DNA of 37,641 bases from Muribaculaceae bacterium (GTDB taxonomy: Bacteria; Bacteroidota; Bacteroidia; Bacteroidales; Muribaculaceae), in the NCBI GenBank assembly GCA_910573745.1, contig CAJSYI010000028.1:1-37641 (forward strand), in the 5' to 3' direction. Positions 25,013 to 33,709 of this stretch are shown here, in pieces (position 1 is the stretch's first letter; each line of letters opens with the position of its first letter). The notes beneath the pieces are model-generated. The model was not told the DNA's origin. It was given only the letters and a program-made list of their open reading frames with translations, and ran no database searches. Both the position numbers and the translations under genes were made by a program.

Positions 25013-25924
25013 TCAGACGTTAGTGGTGAGGCCTTCACGGTTCAGGATGACTTCCGGAAACTCCTCGAGGGCTTCGCGACGGAACGCATCGTCGTCTTTG
25101 TAGCGTGAAGAGTAGTGTCCGGTCAGAAGACGTTTGGCACCGCACAGTGCGGCCATTCTTCCGGCTTCGCGGGCCGTGGAGTGTCCACGTGCCTTGGCTT
25201 CTTTCCTGTGGATGTCGAGGTATGTGGTCTCATGGAAAAGCAGATCCACAGCCCCTATCTTCTCCGCCAAAGATGGTGTGTAGGCCGTATCGCTTATGTG
25301 GGCGTAGCTGCGTGCCGGATCCGCATCGGAGGTAAGCATCCGGTTAGGCACAATGGTGCCGTCGGGCTTTATGAAATCGGAGCCGTTTTTTACGTTCCTC
25401 AGTTGGCAGACGGGGACTTGGTGGAAGTCGCACATCCGGCGGTCGATGTGTCTCGGCTTCTCTTTCTCTTCGAATACGTATCCAACCGTGGGTATGCGGT
25501 GGCGCAGTGGCACGGTTCGCACGGTGATGGAATTGTTCTCAAATACTACAGCCTCTTCGGGTCTGATTACGTTGAATTCCACCTTTATCGGAAGGTCGCG
25601 GGAGAAGAATCCGAAAATCTCGTTCAATATCCGTTCTCCTTCCTTGAATGTATGGATTGTGAGATGTCCGCCTCCTCCGGCCAGCCCCAGAGTGCTTACA
25701 AGTCCAGGCAGACCGAGCACATGGTCTCCGTGGAGATGTGTGAGGAATATGTGGCGCATACGGTTGAGCTTTAGCCTGAAACGCTGGGCGGCTATCTGCG
25801 CCCCTTCCCCGCAGTCCACCATGAAAAGATTGTCATGGTAGTCGACCACGGTGGACGACGGCTGATGCCTCAGCGTAGGTTTGGCAGATCCGCAGCCAAG
25901 GGTATGTATCCTGAAATCAGACAT
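25013..25924 (-). CDS. rnz: Ribonuclease Z
   Basis: RNase Z is a zinc-dependent endonuclease that cleaves the 3' trailer from tRNA precursors. This 303-residue metallo-beta-lactamase-fold protein has the zinc motif HLHGDH (H63, H65, D67, H68), the further ligands in LRHRIPTVGY, AHISDTAY and TGHYSSRY, and GHSTAREAG near 250. The N-terminal HTLGCGSAKPT and the SST segment that follows are typical of RNase Z. The start codon follows the sdaA stop by 1 base, so it is translated from the sdaA transcript. Confidence 0.93.
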   Translation of the reverse strand: MSDFRIHTLGCGSAKPTLRHQPSSTVVDYHDNLFMVDCGEGAQIAAQRFRLKLNRMRHIFLTHLHGDHVLGLPGLVSTLGLAGGGGHLTIHTFKEGERILNEIFGFFSRDLPIKVEFNVIRPEEAVVFENNSITVRTVPLRHRIPTVGYVFEEKEKPRHIDRRMCDFHQVPVCQLRNVKNGSDFIKPDGTIVPNRMLTSDADPARSYAHISDTAYTPSLAEKIGAVDLLFHETTYLDIHRKEAKARGHSTAREAGRMAALCGAKRLLTGHYSSRYKDDDAFRREALEEFPEVILNREGLTTNV

Positions 25925-25925
25925 T

Positions 25926-27131
25926 TCAATCGTTGTAGTTGGCCGCGAGACCTCCGGTGCTTGTCTCTTTGTAGAGTGAAGGCAGGTCGTGGCCTGTCTG
26001 CTTCATCACCTTTATGAGACGGTCGAAGCTCACCCTGTGGTGTCCGTCGGTGAATGTGGCGAATATGTTGGCGTCGAGTGCCCGTGCCGCTGCGTATGCG
26101 TTGCGTTCGATGCATGGAATCTGCACGAGTCCGCATACGGGGTCGCACGTCATGCCGAGATGGTGTTCAAGCCCCATTTCGGCGGCATACTCTATCTGGG
26201 CGGGGCTTCCTCCGAACAGCTGGCATGCCGCAGCTGCCGCCATGGCGCATGCCACTCCAACCTCGCCCTGACAACCAACCTCGGCACCGGAAATGCTGGC
26301 GTTCTGCTTCACTATGTTGCCGACAAGACCTGCGGTGGCAAGCGCACGCAGAATCATGACTTCCGGAAAGTTGCGGCTTTTCCACAGATGATAGAGCGCA
26401 CCTGGCACCACGCCGCAGGAGCCGCATGTGGGAGCGGTAACGATCAGGCCGCCGGAAGCGTTCTCTTCGCTCACGGCGAGGGCATAGGCGAACGTGAGGC
26501 CTCGGTTGCGCAGGTTGTCTTTGAATCCCTCCGCCTTCACATGGTAGGCGGCCGCCTTGCGGCGCAGGTTTAGCGGTCCGGGGAGGCGCCCTTCATGAGC
26601 GAGTCCGCGTTCCACTGCGGCTTTCATGGCCTCCCACACCTTTTTCAGATAGTCCCATATTTCCGGCCCTTCGCATTCCTCCACATATTCCCAATAGCAC
26701 CGTCCGGTGGAATCGCAATAATCCATTATTTCCGTCATGGTCTGCATCGAGTATATTTCAGGAGTCTCCATGGAAGTCTTGCCTTCCTCCACCACGGCTC
26801 CTCCGCCAACGCTGAAGACGGTCCATGGCTCGGTCTCATGTCCGTCGGAAAGTATTGCCTGAAAGCGCAGACCGTTGGGGTGCTGCGACAGGAAATTGTC
26901 CGGTTCCCATCTGATTTCCACCTCTTTTCCGCTTTTCCCGAGCACGTCTTCAAGCGCGATGTCGGTCATATGGCCTTTGCCGGTGGCCGCGAGGCTTCCG
27001 TAGAGCGTTACTATGTATTTGTCGGCATCGGGATGCTTTTCGGCAAACTGCTCTGCAGCCCATCGCGGCCCCATTGTGTGGCTTGATGACGGGCCGGTGC
27101 CGATTCTGTATAGTTCTTTTATTGATTTCAT
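25926..27131 (-). CDS. sdaA: L-serine ammonia-lyase (iron-sulfur, single chain)
   Basis: This enzyme deaminates L-serine to pyruvate and ammonia using an oxygen-sensitive [4Fe-4S] cluster. The 401-residue protein fuses the beta part (GTGPSSSHTMGP, 11-22) and the alpha part (SEENASGGLIVTAPTCGSCG, 221-240). The cluster cysteines should be C287 in GAEVGCQGEVG, C329 in MTCDPVCG and C340 in QIPCIERN, spaced 42 and 11 residues apart as in the family. The start MKSIKELYRIGTGPSSSH is the family N-terminus. It is the first gene of a two-gene operon with rnz. With the asparaginase it points to amino acid fermentation. Confidence 0.94.
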   Translation of the reverse strand: MKSIKELYRIGTGPSSSHTMGPRWAAEQFAEKHPDADKYIVTLYGSLAATGKGHMTDIALEDVLGKSGKEVEIRWEPDNFLSQHPNGLRFQAILSDGHETEPWTVFSVGGGAVVEEGKTSMETPEIYSMQTMTEIMDYCDSTGRCYWEYVEECEGPEIWDYLKKVWEAMKAAVERGLAHEGRLPGPLNLRRKAAAYHVKAEGFKDNLRNRGLTFAYALAVSEENASGGLIVTAPTCGSCGVVPGALYHLWKSRNFPEVMILRALATAGLVGNIVKQNASISGAEVGCQGEVGVACAMAAAAACQLFGGSPAQIEYAAEMGLEHHLGMTCDPVCGLVQIPCIERNAYAAARALDANIFATFTDGHHRVSFDRLIKVMKQTGHDLPSLYKETSTGGLAANYND

Positions 27132-27278
27132 TTGCGAGTCGTTTATTAGTCAAACAGATTTACCACACCTTTATTATATGCAGGAGGTTTGTCTTTAAAA
27201 CGTTTCAATCGGATTTGGGATGACAAGAATTGTGCAGATGCCGTTTTTTCATTTAGGGAAAATCATTGGAAATGATGA

Positions 27279-27309
27279 TTGCGTCAGTCTTTCATTATAG
27301 CTAACTTTG
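27279..27309 (+). promoter_or_regulatory. Promoter of the TonB receptor operon, almost no leader
   Basis: TTGC (27279-27282), 19 bases, TAACTTTG (27302-27309). The ATG at 27318 is 8 bases downstream, the same spacing as in the MATE promoter, so the transcript should be leaderless or nearly so. Confidence 0.6.
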
Positions 27310-27317
27310 CATTGAAA

Positions 27318-29579
27318 ATGAACGGCATCATATTTCCCATATTGCTTTTGTTGCTCGTGTCGGTCGTCCCTGCAGATATGCTTGCCTCGACCGATGCGCT
27401 CGTGCGCACCGAATCGGTCGCAGACACGGTTGTGCTTCAGGAATTTAGCGTAACTTCCATAAAACAGTCAGACAGGCTTTTCGATATGCCTGAGGCCGCC
27501 ACTGTGATAGGGCGTGCGGAGGCCGAGCGTCTGAATGCAGTCGCCATAAAAAGCCTGTCGGATGTGGTGCCAAACTTCTATATACCCGATTACGGTTCGA
27601 GGATTACCTCATCAATTTATGTGAGGGGGATAGGGGCGAGGATGGATCAGCCTTCGGTAGGGCTGAACGTTGACAATGTGCCTGTGCTCAATAAGGATGC
27701 ATATGATTTCGATTTGGCAGACATCGCTTCTGTCGAGATGCTGCGTGGGCCGCAGACCGCACTCTACGGACGTAACACTATGGCCGGGCAGATCAACATC
27801 ACCACCCTTTCGCCGTTTCGTTATCAGGGATGGAGGTTTCGTGCCGAGTTCTCTTCTCCTGTCAACGCCAAGGCGTCGGTCGGATGGTATCATAGGTTCG
27901 GTTTCCGTCACGGATTGTCTGTTACGGGTGCGTATACTTACTCCAGAGGTTTCTTCAAGAACCGCTACAACGGCAAGATGGTGGATCCGGAGAGGATGTG
28001 GAATGTGCGCGCCAAATATATATGGCGTATTTCGGATTCTGTTACTTTGCAAAATGTGCTTGCGGCTTCGTCGCTTCATCAAGGCGGGTATGCCTACGAA
28101 AGCGTGGAGTCGGGACAAATAGCTTTCAACGATACTTGCTTTTACCGTCGTTTCCTTCTCAGCGATGGGTTGACTCTGAAATGGAATTCCGAGAAATTCA
28201 CGCTTTCTTCAATCTCGTCGTTCCAGTATATCGATGACAATATGACGCTCGATCAGGACTTCCTTCCCCTTGATTATTTTACGTTGACACAGAAGAAGAA
28301 GGAGCCGGCTTTCACGCAAGACGTAGTAGTGCGCTCAAAGTCGGCTGACTCTAAGTATTCGTGGTTGGCAGGAGCTTTCGGGTTTTACAAGCATTTGCAT
28401 ATGCTTGCACCGGTAACGTTTCATGATTACGGCATTGCCGAGCTGATAGAGCAGCACCGCAACGAGGGGAATCCGTCCCATCCCATAAGCTGGGATTCGC
28501 GGAGTTTTCCGCTTAACAGCGATTTCACGATTCCTGTTTTCGGTTTTGCGGTCTATCATCAGTCTGACCTGCGTCTCGGCAGGTGGAGGCTGTCGGCGGG
28601 ACTGCGTCTTGATTACGAGCACGCCGCTATGGACTATCGCAGCTATTGCTCCACTGGGTATATGATTTATGGCAGGCAGCCTGACGGTTCTTTTGCGCCC
28701 GAAAGACATGTTGACATAGACATCGACGATTCGGGCAGACTTTCGAAGGAATTTTTCAACTTCATTCCCAAGATTACGGTTCTTTATGAGCTGCCGACTC
28801 CTGATTCCTCCAACGTATATATTAATGTGGCCAAGGGGTACAAGTCGGGCGGATTCAACACACAGATGTTTTCCGATGTGCTTCAGCAGCGCTTGATGGG
28901 CATAATGGGAATAGGAGCTTCTTATGACATTGACAGGATGGTGAGCTATAAGCCTGAGTATTCATGGAACTTTGAAATCGGTTCGCATCTCGGCTTTTTC
29001 AAAGGCAGGCTTGTCGCAGATGTGTCGGTGTTCTACATAGATTGCCGCGACCAGCAGCTGACGATGTTTCCGGACGGCACGACTACTGGGCGTATGATGA
29101 CCAATGCAGGGAAGACCAGGTCGTTCGGACTGGAGGCGTCGGTTTCGGCCGCGCCTGCGGACAATCTTTCCATACGTGCCTCTTATGGATATACCAATGC
29201 CAAGTTCAGAAAGTTTTTTGACGGGCATGAGGATTTTTCAGGACGCTATATACCTTACGCGCCTCAAAATACATTGTTCTTTCAGGCGGTCTACACATTG
29301 CCGATTCGCCATAAAATCTTGCGCAGGATAGAGTTCGACGCCAATCTACGTGGTACCGGAAAGATATACTGGAATGAATCCAACACGCTTCATCAAGGGT
29401 TTTATTGTCTTCCGGGCGCTTCTGTTGCTCTGGAGGCTGACAAATGGCTGATACGTGTTTTCGGCACAAACCTGTCGGATACACGTTATCATACGTTCTA
29501 TTTTCAGTCGATTGGCAACGAGTTCCTTCAACGAGGCAAGCCATGGCAGATAGGAGTCTCTGTTTCCGCGCATATATGA
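27318..29579 (+). CDS. TonB-dependent outer-membrane receptor
   Basis: This 753-residue receptor imports a large ligand across the outer membrane with energy from TonB/ExbBD. A signal peptide (MNGIIFPILLLLLVSVVPADMLA) is followed by a TonB-box-like stretch TVVLQEFSVTSI and a plug domain holding VRGIGAR and LRGPQTALYGRNTMAG (142-157). A barrel to the C-terminus ends GVSVSAHI. The N-terminal carboxypeptidase-regulatory-like extension of SusC proteins is missing, so this is the classic FecA/BtuB/CirA type and more likely a metal-chelate, heme or vitamin receptor than a glycan one (inference). The ATG 13 codons further up is rejected because it lies within the promoter. The lipoprotein gene 60 bases downstream is probably in the same operon. 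Confidence 0.9.
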   Translation: MNGIIFPILLLLLVSVVPADMLASTDALVRTESVADTVVLQEFSVTSIKQSDRLFDMPEAATVIGRAEAERLNAVAIKSLSDVVPNFYIPDYGSRITSSIYVRGIGARMDQPSVGLNVDNVPVLNKDAYDFDLADIASVEMLRGPQTALYGRNTMAGQINITTLSPFRYQGWRFRAEFSSPVNAKASVGWYHRFGFRHGLSVTGAYTYSRGFFKNRYNGKMVDPERMWNVRAKYIWRISDSVTLQNVLAASSLHQGGYAYESVESGQIAFNDTCFYRRFLLSDGLTLKWNSEKFTLSSISSFQYIDDNMTLDQDFLPLDYFTLTQKKKEPAFTQDVVVRSKSADSKYSWLAGAFGFYKHLHMLAPVTFHDYGIAELIEQHRNEGNPSHPISWDSRSFPLNSDFTIPVFGFAVYHQSDLRLGRWRLSAGLRLDYEHAAMDYRSYCSTGYMIYGRQPDGSFAPERHVDIDIDDSGRLSKEFFNFIPKITVLYELPTPDSSNVYINVAKGYKSGGFNTQMFSDVLQQRLMGIMGIGASYDIDRMVSYKPEYSWNFEIGSHLGFFKGRLVADVSVFYIDCRDQQLTMFPDGTTTGRMMTNAGKTRSFGLEASVSAAPADNLSIRASYGYTNAKFRKFFDGHEDFSGRYIPYAPQNTLFFQAVYTLPIRHKILRRIEFDANLRGTGKIYWNESNTLHQGFYCLPGASVALEADKWLIRVFGTNLSDTRYHTFYFQSIGNEFLQRGKPWQIGVSVSAHI

Positions 29580-29639
29580 AGTCGATTAATAACAATAATG
29601 AATCTGCTTAAGTCGTTTAATTTTTAACAGCTACTATAT

Positions 29640-30623
29640 ATGAATATGAGAAAAATCATTTTTGCGGGGTGCGCCGCTGTGTCGCTTCTCCCGCTTGTGG
29701 GCTGCAACAGCAGCGACGATCCGGAATTGCTTGCGACTCACCTTTGCGATACATACAATCTGTTTACGCCTATTTTAGGGTCGAAAGCTTCATTTGCCAC
29801 ACAGTCCAAGTACAGGTTTGACCTTAATGCAACTGCTATGACGGCAACTGCCGAGTGCCAAAACCTTACGTTCGACGGTGCTGTCCACACGTTAAGCATA
29901 CCTATGGTCAAAATGAAGCTTTTGCGCTTTCCCGGAAATATGGACTATGCCGAGTTTAGTTCTGCAACTGGAATTCTTGACGGCACTGACGGTGCGGTAG
30001 GTGGATTTCAATGTGTCTTTTCAGGACTGTTTTATCCGATACCGGAGCCTGTACGTATTCCTACTGTGAATGGACAGACTGCCTATAGGCCGTTTGTGAT
30101 TGCTCAATATAGGGTCGGTTCGATGTATGATGTGGCTACATTTCCTACAGACGCCACTTATAGGGGCATAACCTCGACCTCTTTCGAGTATAAAGGGCAG
30201 CAACAGACTTACAAGACCAAGGCCGGTTCTTATCGTGTTGTTATGAATCCCGGCACTTTGAAGGCTGATGTTGTGCTCTACAACGTCAAGTTTGCCGAGC
30301 AGTCCCCTGCGCTTGTGCTTGTGCTAAAGGATCTTGACGTTAAGTTTGAGAGAAACGCATATTCAATTTCAGGAATGAACGTCAATCCTCGTCAGGTGGA
30401 AGGCAACAACCTTACCGAGAATGACAGCTTCCCGTTCGAATCGTTCAAATTGAGTACCACTACGGCAGATTTGGCCACAATCAGCATTGAATACACTGTG
30501 CGTAACAAAGCTATGGAGGAGGGAATCGGAAATGGCGTTAAAGTCTATTATAAAGGTTCCTTTGCAGGTTCTTACGTGAACAATCCGGATGATCCGTTCA
30601 ATCCCGACACTTCTGTGGAGTAG
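29640..30623 (+). CDS. Uncharacterised lipoprotein, partner of the TonB receptor
   Basis: This 327-residue lipoprotein has the lipobox LVGC (C22). The sequence after the Cys, NSSDDPE, is acidic, like the surface-export signal of Bacteroidetes lipoproteins, so it may face outwards. The mature part is beta-rich, including LSIPMVKMKLLRF near 85-97 and AYSISGMNVNPRQ near 240-252. I do not recognise a family; it does not look like HmuY or SusD. Its place directly after a TonB receptor suggests a ligand-binding accessory protein. ATG 29646 is an alternative start that keeps the same signal peptide. A terminator lies at 30673-30709. Confidence 0.75.
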   Translation: MNMRKIIFAGCAAVSLLPLVGCNSSDDPELLATHLCDTYNLFTPILGSKASFATQSKYRFDLNATAMTATAECQNLTFDGAVHTLSIPMVKMKLLRFPGNMDYAEFSSATGILDGTDGAVGGFQCVFSGLFYPIPEPVRIPTVNGQTAYRPFVIAQYRVGSMYDVATFPTDATYRGITSTSFEYKGQQQTYKTKAGSYRVVMNPGTLKADVVLYNVKFAEQSPALVLVLKDLDVKFERNAYSISGMNVNPRQVEGNNLTENDSFPFESFKLSTTTADLATISIEYTVRNKAMEEGIGNGVKVYYKGSFAGSYVNNPDDPFNPDTSVE

Positions 30624-30672
30624 AGAATGACCTTACTGTTCAGTCCATATTGAACAGGATTTACGGTATTGA

Positions 30673-30709
30673 TGTGCCGAATCATGATTTCTGTGATTCG
30701 GCACATTTT
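30673..30709 (+). terminator. Terminator of the TonB receptor-lipoprotein operon
   Basis: TGTGCCGAATCA (30673-30684) pairs with TGATTCGGCACA (30694-30705), followed by TTTT. A second, weaker hairpin, CTGTTCA/TGAACAG, stands at 30636-30657. Confidence 0.85.
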
Positions 30710-30842
30710 AATTATGGATGTAAGCTTGTCGGTTGATGGGTTTTGTGCGCAATATTCTTTTCTTGCAGCGTGTGTTTGGCATATTGCCATACCTAAGGCT
30801 TGTGTTAAATGACTTTCGCTTTCATTTTTAAAGCAGGAAGGT

Positions 30843-30873
30843 TTTGTTTAATTAAGAAAAATTAGTACCTTTG
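30843..30873 (+). promoter_or_regulatory. Promoter of the nuo operon
   Basis: TTTG (30843-30846), 19 bases, TACCTTTG (30866-30873), a full consensus match. The leader to nuoA is about 70 bases. I find no comparable promoter before atpD, so this one may drive both the nuo and atp genes. Confidence 0.75.
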
Positions 30874-30947
30874 CACAAAATATTGCTTCGCCCCTCCTCG
30901 CTAAGCAAGATTGAAGAGAACTAACCAACTAATACTAAAACGATTAT

Positions 30948-31319
30948 ATGAACCTCTTGATGGAGATTGGCAACGGCCCGTTGGCTATTACCGCGACTAT
31001 TACCGGTATTGGCCTCGTCTTTGCTGCGCTTCTTATTGCAAAGCTCATCTCTCCGAAATCGTATTCTGTCAAAAAGTCAGAGCCATACGAATGTGGTATC
31101 CCTACACGTGGCGAATCTATGATTCAGTTCAAGACGGGTTATTACATTTTCGCTATCCTCTTCCTCATTTTTGACGTGGAGACTGTGTTCCTTTACCCTT
31201 GGGCGGTGATTGCTCGCTCGCTCGGTGTGCAGTCTCTTCTCTGCATCGGAATCTTCTTATTCATTCTTGTTTTGGGCCTTGCTTATGCTTGGCGGAAAGG
31301 AGCCCTCAAATGGACGTGA
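30948..31319 (+). CDS. nuoA: NADH-quinone oxidoreductase subunit A
   Basis: NuoA is a small membrane subunit of respiratory complex I at the junction with the peripheral arm. The 123-residue protein has three hydrophobic segments (about 12-34, 64-82 and 92-114) and the conserved loop EPYECGIP, followed by FDVETVFLYPWA. Both are hallmarks of the family. A second ATG four codons in is an alternative start. Its 3' end overlaps nuoB by 10 bases. It is the first gene of the operon from the promoter at 30843-30873. Confidence 0.94.
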   Translation: MNLLMEIGNGPLAITATITGIGLVFAALLIAKLISPKSYSVKKSEPYECGIPTRGESMIQFKTGYYIFAILFLIFDVETVFLYPWAVIARSLGVQSLLCIGIFLFILVLGLAYAWRKGALKWT

Positions 31320-31918
31320 AAATTAAAAGCATGAAGCGTGAGGACTTCAAGGACAACGAATACATCGATAAGCTTGTCGAAGAACTCAACGCCACCGGCG
31401 CGAATGTAGTGGTCGGTAAGTTGGATCAGCTCATCAACTGGGGCCGTGCAAATTCTCTGTGGCCTCTGTGTTTCGGTACGAGCTGCTGTGCCATCGAGTT
31501 TATGTGTCTCGGCGCCGCTCGTTACGATATGGCTCGCTTTGGTTTTGAGGTGGCTCGAAATTCGCCTCGTCAGGCAGACTACATAATGGTGCAGGGAACC
31601 ATCGTGCATCGTATGGCTCCTGTTCTTAGAAGGCTCTATGAACAGCTTGCTGAGCCGAAATACGTTATCGCCGCAGGTGGATGTGCCGTTTCTGGAGGGC
31701 CTTTCAAGAATTCGTATTGCGTGCTTCCCGGGGTGGACAAGATTCTTCCGGTGGATGTCTACATTCCCGGATGTCCTCCGCGTCCGGAGGCTATGTTCTA
31801 CGGTTTGATGCAGCTCCAGCGCAAGATCAAGGTGCAGCGCTTTTTCGGAGGGGCCAACCGTAAGGAAAAGATTCAGGAGTTTTTCGCCCAACATCCAGAA
31901 GAGAAAGACAAATATTAA
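31310..31918 (+). CDS. nuoB: NADH-quinone oxidoreductase subunit B
   Basis: NuoB holds iron-sulfur cluster N2, the last electron carrier before quinone. The 202-residue protein has cluster ligands C59 and C60 in CFGTSCCAIEF, C125 in AGGCAVSGG and C155 in YIPGCPPRPE. The start at 31310 is set by the overlap with nuoA (ATGGACGTGA); the longer open frame to 31199 is out-of-frame nuoA sequence. The usual partner in electron transfer, NuoI, is not encoded in this window. Confidence 0.95.
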   Translation: MDVKIKSMKREDFKDNEYIDKLVEELNATGANVVVGKLDQLINWGRANSLWPLCFGTSCCAIEFMCLGAARYDMARFGFEVARNSPRQADYIMVQGTIVHRMAPVLRRLYEQLAEPKYVIAAGGCAVSGGPFKNSYCVLPGVDKILPVDVYIPGCPPRPEAMFYGLMQLQRKIKVQRFFGGANRKEKIQEFFAQHPEEKDKY

Positions 31919-32016
31919 GACTATCCCGAGTGTCCGGTTTGCGTAGGCAATTAATTTCTAAGTTGCCGGTGAATGCTGCGGGACATACATCTTCACCATA
32001 AACTCGATTTCAAAAT

Positions 32017-33642
32017 ATGAGCGATATAAAAGAAAGAATCAGAAAGATTTGTCCCAGTGCCGTTTTTGAGGACGGGGAGATTCTTTTCGTAGAGGTGTCC
32101 GAGCCTGAGTGGTATGGCTTTGCCAAGGCTCTGAGAGACGACCTGAAGTTCGACCTGCTTTCTGCAGTGGTCGGTATGGATTGGAAAGACTCACTCGGGG
32201 TAGTGTATTATCTGACATCCACTTCCAGGAATTGGGAGATGATCGTGGTGAAGGTCGCTGTTGCCGACCGCGAGAATCCGATGATTCACTCAGTCTCGGA
32301 TTTATGGCATGTGGCCAATTTCCAGGAAAGGGAAGTGTTTGACTTTTATGGAATCAAGTTCATAAACCATCCTGATATGCGTAGGTTCTTCCTGCGCAAC
32401 GACTGGGTGGGCTATCCTCTTCGCAAGGATTATGATGCAAATCCTGAAATCAACCCTATACGTCTCACCGACGAAATCAATGAGGATGATTCGGTGTCTT
32501 ATGTAGAGGACAAGGACGGCAAAGTCAAGGCGGTGAAGAAAAACGTCTTTGAGAAGGAGGACTATGTGGTCAATATAGGGCCTCAGCATCCTTCCACTCA
32601 CGGCGTGATGCGTTTCCGCGCTGCCGTAGACGGCGAGACTGTCAAGAAAGTGGATGTCGTTTCAGGATACATACACCGTGGAATTGAGAAGCTTTCTGAA
32701 GGTATGACATATCCTCAGATACTTCATTTTACTGATCGTATGGACTATATGTCGGCGCATCAGAACCGCCATTGTCTGTGTATGTGCATTGAGAAGGCTC
32801 TCGGTCTTGAGGTTCCGCGCCGTGCGCAGGTAATCCGGGTTATGATGGATGAGCTGATGCGCATTTCGTCCCACCTGCTTTCGTTCGGATGTACGGCTAT
32901 GGACCTTGGTGCCACCACGGCGTTCTTCTACGGATTCCGTGAGCGTGAGATGGTGCTTGACATTTTCGAGAAGACGTGCGGTGCCCGTATGTCTATGAAC
33001 TATAACGTTATCGGAGGTGTAATCGCAGACCTGCATCCTGATTTCCAGAAAGACGTGAAAGCTCTTATCGAAATTATGCCGTCTCGTCTGAAGGAATATC
33101 ACAAGGTTTTCACAGGCAATGTAATAGCTCAGAATCGTATGCGCAATGTCGGTATGCTTTCTAAAGAGGATGCTGTCAATTATGCCATAACTGGCCCGTC
33201 CGGACGCGGTTCTAACTGGAGCTGCGATTGCCGCAAGAAGCATCCGTATTCCATATATGCGGAGCTTGACTTCAACGAGGTGCTAGAAGATGGGTGCGAT
33301 TCTTTTGCCAGATATATGGTGCGTATGCGTGAAATCGAGGAGAGCTGCAAGATTCTTGCGCAGCTTGTCGATCAGATTCCTGATGGTCCGATTCGTGCTC
33401 AAGTGCCAAAGCTTATAAAGCTCCCCGAGGGTCGCTGGTATCAGCAGGTGGAGGCTTCGAGAGGCGTATTTGGAGTGTATATAGAGTCTGACGGTCAGAA
33501 GAATCCTTACCGTGTGCACTTCCAGAGCCCGTGTTTCAATCTTGTAGGCGTGATGGACTTGACCTGTCAAGGCTATATGATTGCCGACCTGATAACCATC
33601 GGTGCAGCTTTGGACTTCGTGATTCCTGATATAGACCGTTGA
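32017..33642 (+). CDS. nuoCD: NADH-quinone oxidoreductase fused subunit C/D
   Basis: This fused protein forms part of the quinone-side peripheral arm of complex I. The 541 residues divide into a NuoC part (about 1-165, with WHVANFQEREVFDFYGI and HPDMRRFFLRNDWVGYPLRKDY) and a NuoD part beginning near DYVVNIGPQHPSTHG (182-196). The NuoD part keeps DRMDYMSAHQNRH and ends LDFVIPDIDR. Fusion of C and D is normal in Bacteroidetes. The 98-base gap after nuoB shows no promoter. Length and motifs are complete. Confidence 0.95.
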   Translation: MSDIKERIRKICPSAVFEDGEILFVEVSEPEWYGFAKALRDDLKFDLLSAVVGMDWKDSLGVVYYLTSTSRNWEMIVVKVAVADRENPMIHSVSDLWHVANFQEREVFDFYGIKFINHPDMRRFFLRNDWVGYPLRKDYDANPEINPIRLTDEINEDDSVSYVEDKDGKVKAVKKNVFEKEDYVVNIGPQHPSTHGVMRFRAAVDGETVKKVDVVSGYIHRGIEKLSEGMTYPQILHFTDRMDYMSAHQNRHCLCMCIEKALGLEVPRRAQVIRVMMDELMRISSHLLSFGCTAMDLGATTAFFYGFREREMVLDIFEKTCGARMSMNYNVIGGVIADLHPDFQKDVKALIEIMPSRLKEYHKVFTGNVIAQNRMRNVGMLSKEDAVNYAITGPSGRGSNWSCDCRKKHPYSIYAELDFNEVLEDGCDSFARYMVRMREIEESCKILAQLVDQIPDGPIRAQVPKLIKLPEGRWYQQVEASRGVFGVYIESDGQKNPYRVHFQSPCFNLVGVMDLTCQGYMIADLITIGAALDFVIPDIDR

Positions 33643-33709
33643 TTCTCGCTTCACGTCATCTTTTTATAGAATTGTTTTTAACCACAATAAGATAGTAAAA
33701 CCAACTCCG

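Noticed and set aside
31199..31309. 37-residue N-terminal extension of NuoB
   Set aside because: It is the wrong frame of nuoA; the family N-terminus and the overlap fix the start at 31310.
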